This document shows, one piece after another, positions 25,255 through 37,284 of a stretch of DNA of 64,000 nucleotides. The notes below the pieces were generated by a model that saw nothing but the letters and a program-made list of their open reading frames with translations, was not told where the DNA came from and ran no database searches. The translations under genes and the position numbers were made by a program. Position 1 is the stretch's first letter; every line of letters begins with the position of its first letter. Origin of the DNA: Struthidea cinerea (lineage: Eukaryota > Chordata > Aves > Passeriformes > Corcoracidae); the NCBI GenBank assembly GCA_013397865.1, contig VZTI01005325.1:1837757-1901756 (forward strand), given 5' to 3'.

Positions 25255-26155
25255 CATCATAGGAGAATATCAGTTTGAGACCACCTGAGGACCCTGAAGT
25301 TCATGGGATCCTGGGTGCCAGGGTCCTGAGGGAATAGGATTATATAGTTGCCAAAACACTCTCCCTCATATTTGAAAAGTCACAGTAGTCAGGCAAAGTC
25401 CCTGGTGAATAGAGAAGCAAAAAAACCTCACACTCATTTTTAAAAAGAGCAAAAAAGAACTACCAGCCTGTCAGCTTCCCCTCTGTGCATCGTAAGACCA
25501 TGGAAGAGATCCTCTTGGAACATGAGTTGAAACATGGAAGACAGGAAGGTGATTAGAAAAAGCCAACAGGGTTTCACGAAGAGCATATTGTGTCTGACAG
25601 TGGAATGGCAGCATCAGTGGGCAGGGGAAGAGCTATGGATGCCATCTACCTGGACGTCTGTAAGGCCTTTGACGTGGCAATCCACAATGAACTTGCCTCT
25701 AATTTGGAGAGAGATGGTTTGATGGATGGACTGTTAGACAGATAAGGACTTGGCTGGAAGGCTGCATGCAAAGAGTTAAAGCCAATTGCTCGATGCACAG
25801 GTGGAAACCAGTTACAGGCAGGGCTTCTCAAGGGACCATACTGGGACCAGTGCTATTTAATATGTTCATCTGCAACACAGATAATGAGACTGAGGAGATC
25901 CTTGGCAAGTTTGCTGGTGACAACAGGCTGTGTGGTGCAGTTGATTCAATACAGACAGAGGCATTCAGAGAGACCTTAAAAGGCTTGAGTTGGGCCCATG
26001 CGAACCTCATGAAGTCCAACAAGGCCAAGTGCAAGTCCAGTTTGGATAGCGTTATCTATCAGCAAGCTAGTCTTGTGGAATGTGTTCCTGTCCATGGCTG
26101 GGGGTTTGGAGATAAGTGATATTTCAATGTCCCTTCCATTCCAACCCATTTTATC
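25255..26155 (+). mobile_element. CR1 LINE with reverse-transcriptase remnant and internal deletion
   Basis: This forward CR1 fragment carries the middle of ORF2. Recognisable reverse-transcriptase blocks appear in order: NYQPVSFP-like near 25460, MEDRKVIRKSQQGFTKS from 25534, YLDVCKAFD near 25647, SQGTILGPVLFNMFI near 25826, and the active-site box near 25910, which reads FAGD instead of FADD. These blocks lie in different frames, and one frame has a stop near 25742, so several frameshifts and a nonsense change have killed it. At about 26040 the text jumps from the KCK motif after the RT domain directly to the 3' UTR (TAGTCTTGTGGAATGTGTTC) and the usual tail. Comparison with the copy at 63003-63725 suggests about 0.6 kb is missing. 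Confidence 0.93.
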
Positions 26156-26764
26156 ATTTTATATGCACAAGTTTGATCTGGACCACATTTTCTTTCCTTT
26201 GGGAAAACTCCTACCTTCTGTTTACTCACACGTATTCTAAAGAACAGGATTTCTAACGAGAAGAGTAAAATTGACATATTTATGTTTGCAGTAACCAATC
26301 CTCCTACACAGTTGAGATGGGGACAGTATTTAAATGACTTTTCTGCATCAATAATTTGGATTTCTGTAGGAGAAAATTAATTTGTTTCTTCCCTGTTGAA
26401 AAGAATTCAATGCATATTCCTGTATCCCATCTGGACAAGCAACACAAGAGAAAGAAGCAACAGCACACTCAGATGAAGAAATAGGATACAGAGCTCTTCC
26501 AAAAGACAATTATATTTTCATCAGATTCTGATGGCAAGTATTTCCCTGTTGTGTTAAATACAATACAAGCAAAAACTGGATGACAAAGAAATGGAAATTG
26601 TAGTGAGAAGAAATACAATTGTTATATTCATGCAAAACAGGACTGTGCAGTGTGAGTAAACAGCAGAAGTAGTGTAGCTTTTCATCTGATCCCTGCAAGT
26701 ACATTGCCTTTCCTCTCACTTCTCATGTTCTTATGTAAATATATGCTGCTGATCAGCAGCGCCC

Positions 26765-26830
26765 AGAATGAGGAGGAGATTACTGGCCTAGATGGGCCTT
26801 CTACTTTGAGCCACTCTCATATGTTAGCAA
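26765..26830 (+). mobile_element. Possible ancient CR1/L3-like 3' tail
   Basis: The text TTACTGGCCTAGATGGGCCT followed by a short gap and CCACTCTCATATGTTAGCA resembles the last 60 or so bases of old amniote CR1-like elements, whose tail has GGGCTAGATGG and TATGTTCTTATG. It is short and diverged, so the call is tentative. It lies about 600 bp after the broken CR1 and is a separate insertion. Confidence 0.45.
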
Positions 26831-29800
26831 GACCATGTTCATCCTCAGGTGCAGAGTCATGGCCATGTGAATACTCTCAGAGCCATTGCAAACAAGTTTA
26901 GTTCTCCATGAATCATGAACTACCATAATAGACATATGCACAAGAATCTTCCTGCTCCCTTTTCTGTACCAGTTGCACAGTTCAACTTCTGTTTCCAAAA
27001 ATAAAAGAAAAAAGAAAAAAGGAATCACACCTATACTGGCAAAATTTGCACCTGAACCTTTTTACCTGAGTATTGAATTGCATTTTCAAAGCAGAACCTG
27101 TACTTGCAGATGTCTATCTTGTGATTACAGTCAGAACATAAACTTAAAGCCACACTGCTTGGCATTTCTTATTCAAAGCCTGGGTACAAAGCTACAGGTG
27201 CTGATGCCAGTGGCACATAATTTGCTCCTGCAGTGTTATCGCCTGATTAGCCATCTGCTACTGCATCAAGAACTTTGTTACCTTCAGCTTAACCATGTCA
27301 TGTTTTCAGCTGATCTGCATTTTGTTTTATGAAGGAACATTGCAGCAAAAGCACTAGTGGTTTATAAAGCTGGTAAAAACAGTGAAAATTGTAGAAGGAA
27401 ACAAAAAATGCAAATGAAAACATTTCCCTGTTGTCTGCTCTCTGAAAATGACAATACATTTAAAGGTGAACACTTCCTATTATCTCTACTTATATAGACA
27501 TCATTGCTTGGAAAGGGGTACTTGAGCTTTCTGTAAAAACTAAGCAAGTTCAGGCACTGAGTAAGGAATTCATTTGCTTCTGATAATATTCAAAAACGAG
27601 AGCAGAATTGAGACTAGCACAAAAGTAGAGACTTAGTGACAGGGAGGTATAGCACAGCCACAAGGAGCCTAAAGAGATCAAGAAAAACTGTCCTGTCCAA
27701 AGGAACAGGAATATTAATGTCCACATCAGAGTGAAGTCAACCAGTTTCTTTGATAGTTTCAGCCATCCCTACAGCCCTTGCTTGTCTGTAAATCTACTTA
27801 TATTGTTGAACATATTTGTTTCAAACCATCTGCTTAAGAGCAGGGGCTAATGGAAAATAGAAATGGCCTTGGAACAATTAATGGAAGGCAAGTGCCATTA
27901 AATGAGAAAAGATTGAGGAGCCAGATGGCTGGTGTCGACACTGACTTACAGCTACAGAAACTTGCCTGACTTCCCCTGCAGAGAGAAGTGATTAGCTCTG
28001 GTGAAACTAGATTGTCAAGTGCTCTCTCATAGCCCGTGTGTGTGTGTCAGAGGGGAGAGAGAAGACCTGTGTAGTTCTCCCTAGATTTAAGGCCTGTTGT
28101 GTACTTTTGGAGCTTGGCAGAAAGTCACACACTGATCCTCACAAGGTGGATGAGCAGCACACTGAGCAGATCATAGTGTCCAGAATAAAACCAAGCATCA
28201 TCATGATCTGCTCATATTTACCCCATACTCTTCTTAAGATGCAGGGCATTGCAGAGTGGTACAGAAATTGGCTGGTCTCAGTCTTTACTAGCTGACAATT
28301 CAGATTTTATATTGGACCAGATCCTTATGTGGACAGCAGTTGAAGCCTTTTGCAAGAATTTGAGTTGTGTTTGCTTGCAGGGAGATAATCCCTTGATGTT
28401 TTCAGTCCTTTTGGTGGAGCAAATCCAGAATAAAAACAAAGACCATCGCACAAAATCACACACTTTTTCTCTGCAAGTTAGAACTTCCTTTCACTTTTAT
28501 TTTTTTGTCAGATTCCCAAATGTCCTTCCTCAGGTCAAAAACAAGGAAAACAGATCCATAACAGAGACAACAGAATTTGTCTTCCAGCATGAGTGCATTG
28601 AGGTACCACAAATCCAAACTCTTGCTCCTACACACTCAAGGAGATCCTGTTTGACCATATGTTTCAATATGAACATTCATTCTTCCACCCATAAGATTTT
28701 GCCTGAATCTTAAATACTGTTTATCATTCTGCAGGGTCCATGACTGAAAGGCAGAATGTAGCCTATGGATCCAATAAGTCTTTTGGAAAAGAATTTTAAC
28801 TTCATATGAAATTTAATATAAATACAGAAGAATATATTTTTTCATGTATGTAATGAAATCAAGAATTCACTAAAAGAAATTCCAGTACCTGGCAAGTACA
28901 GTCTAAGCTACTAATGTGTCACAGAATGTGTTAAGATACAAATTAGGATTCCTATGAAAGGAGCTTGACTTTTACACATTTATGTTCATAGATTTTAAAG
29001 TGATACCGGAATCAACTTGTTAGGCTATGACAGAGTTTCCAGTTGGATTTCAAACACATCCATTTCTAGAATGAAAAATATGTTCTTGAAATATGCCATG
29101 GAAAAAAAATATAAGGGACTAAATAAAAAGAAATGAGATTTTTTAAAATTTCCTGCAGAGAAGAAAGACCAGGAAAACACTGACTTTTTTTTTCTTCCAG
29201 AAATGCAAACATTAATATTACAGAAGTGACAAGAAGGTAGTTACTTTTCCCAGGGGTAAAAAGGAAGCAGGAACAGAGGAAGGAGCCAGGAAGAAATAAA
29301 TTAATAAACAACTCTAGCACATGGAAAAGAAGCTAGTATAACCTACTAGGATATTTAAAGAAGTACATCTTCATGGTGAAGGGAATCCATTTTTCTCCAA
29401 TGCTTGACCATCTAATTGAAATATCAGCAGATTAAACAGATGGAAAAATAGAGAAAATTGGAATCTACCATTTGCTGCTCTAAGTAAGCGCTGGTCCCGC
29501 TAAAATGTGAGTGAATTATTCATGTACTCTTGTCATGAACAAAGGGCCACAGGTGACAGCGATTGAAACACACAGGGACCAAGCATCGGTGTTTCTTGAA
29601 AAGAGGCACAGATATTTCTACTGTTTAAGCTTCTGCATAACAGTTTCCACTTGTTCTGTCTACATACTAGCTGATGCATAGCAAGCTATAATGTTAGTTT
29701 TCTTTTGCACACTCGCTTGGCTTGCTTCAGGATGTTCTGCAGTCTTCAACAGGGTGTTCCGTTCTGTGCAAAGGGATGTGATTTCTGCAATTCCTTCTTT

Positions 29801-30925
29801 GTGCATCTTTCTCATAGCTCCTGCTGTACCATTTTTAACAAGTTAGCCGCGCTGTTCATGTTTAACCCAATCTGTTCTGCAACACACAGGGACTAGCAGT
29901 GCATGCTCTGGGCGTCTTTATTCCATGAAAAAACATATTTCATTTGGTACTTAGTTTTTAGTCACCTGGTTTTGCTCCCTAGCAGCTATCCTTGTAGGAA
30001 GCTGAGCTTATGCATTTGGAGTACCTGAACCTTTTGGCCTCTATAGTGGTACATATGCCATAGCAGGGATCATGAGCAACAGCAGCAAGACATGTGATAC
30101 ATAGCTTACTTCTTCCAAAGAACAAATTGAAGGTCTGTGGGGGATGTAAGGGACACTCACCATGCAAAATCATGTCTTGTTACCTTCAGTTATGTGTAGT
30201 GTATGCCTTCATCAACAGCAATATTAGAAACCACCCACTGCAGTTCCTGAGGAAAAGTGCTGTGGAGACCATGAAAGTATTCCACCAAAATGCTCTACTT
30301 TTTCCGATAAAAGTTGAACCCTCTGAGTTATATTAATGGTTCCATTAACATGATTCCAAACAATCTCTGTTGCAAACTTACCAGTTTGAGTCCCCTCAAT
30401 TCTACTGGGCCAAGCCCAAGAGTCTCAGCAGAAGTAAAATTGCTGGCTGCTACAGGAGCAAAATTGGTATTTCTTCTGCCATGCCTGCAAGACAAGGGAA
30501 CATGGGGATAAAGGCAAAGATATACTGATGTAATTTTTGCATTTTTCTATTCATGACAGTCTCTCAGGATTGGATATTCTCTTGTTTTCCTGCTTCCCAA
30601 ACAAATTTGCGGGTTTGTACGCTACTGTATTAAGGCTTCACACCAAGACTGTCCTTAGTCACCTTTCATCTGGTTCTGGTTTGCAACAGCTTCTTTGGGA
30701 AGTCCAAAAAAGTTCATCCTTCTGTCATTTTCTCTCTCTGCCATCGAGGTATAGGTTGCTTGCCTCCATTTTACCCACCAACATCACAAGAGACAGACAG
30801 GCACAACACAGGTACTGTGTTGTGTGTTGTGTTCCTTGATACTGGCCCTTCTCAAGGTGAGGAATTGAATTGGCTACAGCTCAGATTTGTCTGTTAAGCA
30901 ACACAGGAAATGTGAGTGACTTCAA
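26831..30925. other. Unique non-coding sequence, no gene recognised
   Basis: No gene or repeat family is recognised in about 4 kb. A short (GT)6 lies at about 28036-28047. The 154-codon plus-strand frame at 28249-28713 has an ATG start but no motif I know and is crossed by a minus-strand frame. It is most likely chance. Confidence 0.55.
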
Positions 30926-31367
30926 AAGAATCATAGCCTAATAAAGTCCTTTAGGCTGGAAAAGACCTTTAAGACCACAGAGTTCAACCTAACACCACCA
31001 TGTTCACCACTAAACCATGTCCCTAAGTGTCACACCTACATGTCTCCACGAATGGTGCCTCAACCACTTCCCTGGGCAGCCCGTTCCAATACTTCATAAC
31101 TTTTTTGGTGAAGAAATGTTTCCTAATATCCAATCTAAGCCTCCCCGTTACAACCTGAGGCCATTTCCGCTTGTCCTATTGCTTGTAACCTGGGAGAAGA
31201 GACCAGTCCTGACCTTGGTACAACCTCCTTTCAGGTAGTCATAGAGAGTGATAAGGTCTCCCCTGAGCCTCCTTTCTTCCATGCTAAACAACCCCAGATC
31301 CCTTATCTGCTCCTCAAAAGATTATTCTCTAGATCCTTCACCAGATTTGTTGCCTATCTTTGGATGC
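30926..31367 (-). mobile_element. CR1 LINE, 5'-truncated, reverse strand (GGAAAAGACCTTTAAGA subgroup)
   Basis: Plus-strand blocks are TTAGGCTGGAAAAGACCTTT near 30951, ACCACTAAACCATGTCCCTA near 31006, CCACTTCCCTGGGCAGCCCG near 31064, TTTCCTAATATCCAATCTAA near 31118 and AGGTCTCCCCTGAGCCTCCT near 31253. Together these are the reverse complement of a CR1 3' end of the subgroup with an AAAAGACC signature. The match is nearly gap-free, so this is one of the better-preserved copies. It is truncated before the RT domain. The open frame at 31017-31238 is antisense to it. Confidence 0.93.
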
Positions 31368-31647
31368 TTTTTTTAGTTTTTTTTTTAATTAAACTTGATT
31401 TGAAGTGCTGAAGCTCAGCCAAAGAAGTTTATTACAAGGGTGGACACATATGGAAGGCGTACAAGGGAAGAAAGAAAGCTGACTTTGGTGTTAGATGTTA
31501 AAGATTTCATAATGGACAGGATCAAACAACAATATTTGATATGGTCAGTGCTATCTAAACCACTAGTACTTGAAAATTCCCTTTGACACAAGGAACTCAA
31601 TGTGCTGAAAGAGCTTTGTTCCAGGAAAGAAAAGAAAACCCATTAAC

Positions 31648-31683
31648 TGTGTGTGCACACAGGTTTGTGCGTACGCACACATA
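31648..31683. repeat. Paired alternating purine/pyrimidine palindromes (Z-DNA-prone)
   Basis: Two alternating tracts, 31648-31661 and 31666-31683, are separated by GGTT. The first contains the perfect 12-bp palindrome TGTGTGCACACA (31650-31661). The second contains the perfect 14-bp palindrome TGTGCGTACGCACA (31666-31679) with two CpG steps. CG/CA alternation is the classic Z-DNA-forming composition. Structure in vivo is inference. Confidence 0.85.
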
Positions 31684-34600
31684 TTTGAGGTACGTTTGTC
31701 CCACACACTTCAAACACAGGTTATCTGGCCAGTTAGCACTCACTGTGCATATTTAAATACCTTTATTTATATAGGAGATTTTCAATTGATGTTGTTACAG
31801 GAGCTATCAGCTGAAAGTATTACAAAAACATTTCTTGATTCTGATTCTTAGAATGCAGTTGAGTTTTGATTTTTCAGCAGACTTGTTACATTGCATTTTT
31901 GAGCTCAGGCAAAACTTTTAGAAGAGTGGGACAGCACTATCAGTGGATTTTTCTTCAAGCTCTGACTAATTAACACTCAAGGCTGAGTTACTCCTGAGAA
32001 GCTACTGTTAGCACACAGTTAAAATTCCTGGAGGAAAAGATTACCCTGTGTGGTTTTGGACTCTATTCCTTCCTTAAGTAGTAGTATATAGCTGAAGCAG
32101 AACAAAGACCCTTCAGGCATTAAAACTTTTTAAAATCATAGCAAGTATTTCACAAATCTCTTCAGGATTGTTGGATTCTGTACAATTGTCTGGAAGGGGT
32201 CTTTGCCATGGAGAAAGTAAGCCCACTGTAAACTGCAAAGATGGTTCAGTTAGAGGATTCTTCCTTTAGGTTATCTTCAGCCTGGCTGTGTTTGGAACTT
32301 GTAGCAAAAATGAAGAGAGAAGGAGTAGAAAGCTGAACATGTACAAATAACCATGGTGAAATTATTGGATATAATTTCATTCTCAGACAGATTTTTTGCA
32401 TCAGTCATAGATTTTGTCAGTACTGGTAAGCTCAGGTTAAAACCATTGCTACCATAGGTTTTCTGTTTCGGTCCCATATGTGAGTAATCACTACCAATTT
32501 TACATTGTGATGTTCAAACTCAATATGAAGAGAAAAAGTCTAGTTTGTCTGGCATGGACAAATCATAGATATTTTCAAGTAGTATTAAATATACAAGCAG
32601 CAGTACATTAAAACACAATTAATTTGAAACACATTTGACCAGTAAGAACAGCAGTATTTTTCAGCAGTGCATTAGTCTCAGAGCTTTTCTTTCTAACACC
32701 TCACAGAGCTTTTTCTAGACTAAGTTAAGACAAGAGCCAAATCAAAACCAACTGTACACTGACCTTTATTCACCTCATCTCAGTGCAATATGGTAAAAAA
32801 TTATTTAGATTAAATGGCAAATGATCCACTGTTTTTCCTTCTTTGTCAGCCCTTCACATAACATTGTGGACATTTTCTCCTAGATTTGTTCTTGCAAAGG
32901 AATTAAAAGTTTCCACTCCCAAAGCAAATTCTCTTAGTTCAGCAGAAAGTTTACCATGTGTTTTAGGCTACAAAGGCATCTATCTCGGGCCACTTCCCAA
33001 GTCTGAATTTCCTGGTAAGTATTCCTCAAGGTGCTATGAGGAGACTTCCAGAAAATATTTTTGAGCTCTCTAAATTGGATGACAGTGTGATCCTTCCTAC
33101 TTTTCTTTCAATTTACAGAGTGTACAACATAAAATCAGCAAGTACATGGGGATGTGCAGCCACAAGTGGAGCATCTGGTACAGCAGAGAGAAGCAGATCA
33201 AGAGAGTACAAAGCACTGTGTCTGAAAGATGAAATGTCTCCAGAAAACCTTGTCTATGAGAGTGAACATTCTTATGCGCACACCAGTAGCAGCCAGGCTA
33301 AAGTGTCCATCTTAAATAACATCTCTGAGCTACATGGACCATCAATCTAAGGCAGTGAAACAATTCCTATGGGATTCTATAAGCAAAAGGTATTACTTTA
33401 CCCCTAAAAGGAGAGCAGTAAAAGATGAACAACTTGAAAATGTTCCACTGGAAAAATACAGAAATTTTGCAAAGTTCTTTTCCCTTACTGTGTCTAAAAA
33501 TATATTTGAAGCTTGTGAAAGTTAAAAAGGGATATTTTTGAAGGGTTTTATCAGAAACAATTTATCAGTTTGCAGCCACAGAAATTAAAAATTTAGCAAA
33601 TGCTTATTAACACGTGAGGAAAATTGGTGGAACATCCACTAACTGCAACTAAAATATTAATAAAATGCTCATAAACATCACAAAAGGCTAGAGAATTAGC
33701 ACTGTACCTTGAGTCACACATAAGTATAGATAAAGATGTCCTCTGCAGCAGGATTATTGGGGAACTGCTCAGAGTCCAACTCCATAAGCATTTTGCCAAA
33801 CACTACTACTATTCCAAGGAACAGATCATCTTTGAGAACACACACACTCTGACTCTTCCATAAAACATTTATATACACCAGCTTTCATTTTTGTTTCGGA
33901 GGGTTTAGATCACTGTTCTTTGTGTTTATCTACTTTCTCTACTATTTTCTCCAAGACCAGAACTCATTTTTTGAGAAAACTTTCTTCTGTTTAATTTGAC
34001 CATCCAATTTAATTTGATACAACTTTTCATTTGTAATGTTTGTCCTTCAAGTTATGTGCAAGCAGACAAAAATGAAGTTAAAAATCCCCTTTAAACTTGT
34101 AAGCTCAGACACTGTATGAGAAAGTTTATGTGTTTATACATATTATACACTGGATTTCTAGTAAAACTACTTCACGTCATATTCTCCATTTATTTCATGA
34201 GCTTGAATATCTGTCTGGGAGGCAAGACTTCCAGATTTCATGCCAAGGAACAAACCTGTTACATATGCTCAAAACTACCAAGGAAAATGGGTAGAGAAAC
34301 AACTACCTAGGAATGTAGGAAATCCACACAGAGATCCCTGTAATGCATCAGGCAGAGGTAAAAGTTGACACTGTCCTTCACCCCAGATGAATATACCAGG
34401 CACTCTAATCACTGTGCCTCTTCTTGTCTAAATTATTATTAATTACTTATGAAATAGGGCACAGCTGCAACAGGGAGACAGAAAAATGTCATCTAACAGC
34501 AGTCAGCAGCTCAGCAGTGCAACACCTCGAGGGAGGTTTGTGCCCTCTGAGTTTTCAGGTGGGTCTGCCATTTCCTCCCTGGCTTTAATCCACAGCCCAC

Positions 34601-37243
34601 CACATCCTCCTGAGGAACATGGTATGAAAAAATTCCCCATAGGAATTTCTGGTTTGGTGTCATCTAATGAGGTCTCTCAGGTCTCTCTTTCCCATCATCC
34701 AAATACACAGCATTTGGAGACACAGAAGTCCAAGTTACAGAAACATCCCATTCCACCTGCCCAAGCTGCTATCCACTTTTTCTTACAAGACATTACTAAT
34801 TTCTGGGCACTGAGCCTTGCCTCCATTAGTGTTTGTCAGCACAGTGGAGGACGAAGCTGGTCACTCTTGCCTCCCCACTGCTGTGACTAGGAGGAGAAGG
34901 TTGCACCTGAAAACATGGTGAAGCAGAAAGCCCTTTTCCTGAGCAATACACAGGTTTTTGGGGAGAGGATGGGCAGATCAGGCACCGCTACTTGGTTCCT
35001 GGCATTTCTACCATGATATCCAACAGTAACACCTTCCACAAATAATTTTCTGTGGTTCTATGACCATCAGCAGTTCAGAAATATTACTCAGAGGCCACAC
35101 TTTCGAACTCCCCTCTGAGTCTTCCCATGTGAAAGTAAGGGATCTGTTACACAGGCAGGAGATATAGATTTCCTTAATCCCACAACTTGCATTTTTGGTA
35201 TGACCTCATGCAAAGCACTGATAAATTACTACTGAGGAACAATGGCATATATGTAAACATAAATAAATACCAGTCACAGAGAACCAGAGACAACCTCACA
35301 GAGTCCCAACCCTATGTGGCCAGAATGGTGTCACCAAAGACAACACTGAGTGGCAGATCTATGAAATTATCTGCCCCAGACAATGTATCTTCTGTGCCAC
35401 GGCTTGAGATGCTAAGACACTCTGGTCACATTAGGCCCTAAAGAGATGGACAGGTCTGCTCCTGAAAAGGCTGTCTCTACCTAGCCTAGTCATTGAGCTC
35501 TAAGGCACACCAGGTCCTGGTGAAGAGAAAATGTGGGCCTAAAGTGCGTAGAGGCAAAATCCCAAAAGTCTGCCGAGTGAGTAAGTGGATCCTTCTGCTG
35601 CTGAGGTTTTCCCCAGATTCATCTAGATTATGCTATCACTTTCCAGGTTTAGGGAAAAATATTGACCGTAAATTGAACATTTCCAGCAGGAATAAATTTC
35701 ATACCATTATTGTAGATGCATTTCTATTCTAAGAGGCATTTTACTGAGTGCATAAGCTATAGCTGTATGGATTTGGGCAAGCAAATACTGCTGTGAAATT
35801 AAATTCCCATTTTACTCCCTCTCCTCCTTTTATTCTTCCTCTGCAAAAAGTAAAGTTGAGCTGTTTGAGGGATGCTGCTGTCCATCAGACATTACAGCTG
35901 CAAGCATGCTTTCTCTTTTTGATAAAACTGTTGTGAGGAGGTTACTGCAAACTTTCTGAGTTTAGTGGAAAATGATAAGAACAGTGCGGCATGGGAAATA
36001 GCTTCCTTAAAAAACCAGACTGTGTCCCGGTTTTATTTGTCCCTTTAGTCCTTTGCCAATATTTCTTTCTCCCTACTTTTTTGCTTTTTCCTCCTCCTGA
36101 CCCCTCCCAGTTATCAAATACATCCTTTCAAAACTATCACTGAGGTAAGCATTTACTGAATAGAAACTTCCTGTTGCAGTGGAACAGAATAATGAATGAC
36201 CAAGGAATTGTTTGTTTGAACATATACAGAAGACCCTCCATCTCTTATGCATGTGGGATATTCCCATTAGTATTAACGGGCATATTGTGAGTGCATTGAA
36301 AAGTGACAAGATGTCTATAGTCACTCAACTGCTAATTCTTCCCACCACAAAAATGAGAATAGTGCAGAAACCTCTTTAACCCTGTGTCCTGAGCAAGTGG
36401 ATTTCTAGAACACTCAGCCCTTAACAAGTGCATATGGCAGGTTGTAAAGCACTGATCCCATCTTCTGGGCGTTTTAAGATCTACTCTTTTGCATTCTTTA
36501 AAATGGTAAAGGGAAAGAAATAAATAAGAAAAAAAATTAAGAAGACCCTCCACATGTTGCTCTTCTCTGTAGAGAAAATGGCCATTGGTTTTCGGAACTG
36601 TCTTTTCAGATGCCATTTCCTCCAAAGCACCTTTATCAAGGAATTCAAGGAATTATCAAGGAAAGCTCTCTATTCACCCTGGAGACTGCGACTTAAGTAC
36701 TGCTTTATTCATTATTTAAAGATACAACATCTGTCTAGGACACGAGACAAACTGCTTTATATGTTCCTTGAATGTATTGCTTAGAAGCATTGGTTTCTCT
36801 GCTATTTTTTACTTCTTTTTGCAACTCGAAGGTTTTTCCACTCCTGCTTTGCTAAAATCCTCAGGGTATCAGCAGAAGTGAATGGAACATTGAATCATTT
36901 CCCCCAAGCAACAGAAACTCTTGTGAAAATAACAGGATGGGCAGCCTAAGGTGAAGAATCCAGATCCACTGAAGGTGTGCTGCTCCACAGAGTCTGCTGC
37001 CAACAAATCAGAGCAGTAAAGCATAGAAGATGCTGGGGGATCCTGTGTTTTGAGGCGCTTAGGCCGCTGACATCCTACATACTGGGAACTTGCCTGGCTT
37101 ACCCCTATCAACAGTAAAGCTATTCTCTGCATTTATCTTCAAACCAGCCTGTGCTAAAGATGAGAAAGCCTATTTGCCTTAAGGAATGCACAGTTTGCTA
37201 ATTAGTCACTCAAACAGAACAGATGTGAGCACCTGATCCACTA

Positions 37244-37284
37244 AAAGGATATTAGCAGCACCAAATATTAAAGGATATTAGCAG
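37244..37284. repeat. 15-base direct repeat, period 26
   Basis: AAAGGATATTAGCAG occurs at 37244-37258 and again at 37270-37284. It is probably a small local duplication. Confidence 0.9.

Noticed and set aside
26690..26740. A second old CR1-like tail (TTCTCATGTTCTTATG)
   Set aside because: The match is confined to a short TATGTTCTTATG-like string that occurs by chance in AT-rich DNA.
29566..29891. Repeated ACACACAGGGAC flanks as target-site duplications of an insertion
   Set aside because: No recognisable element lies between them and the repeats are short.
34486..34890. 134-codon Ser/Pro/His-rich frame as a gene
   Set aside because: No known family, no clear splice context, and composition that reflects local base content.
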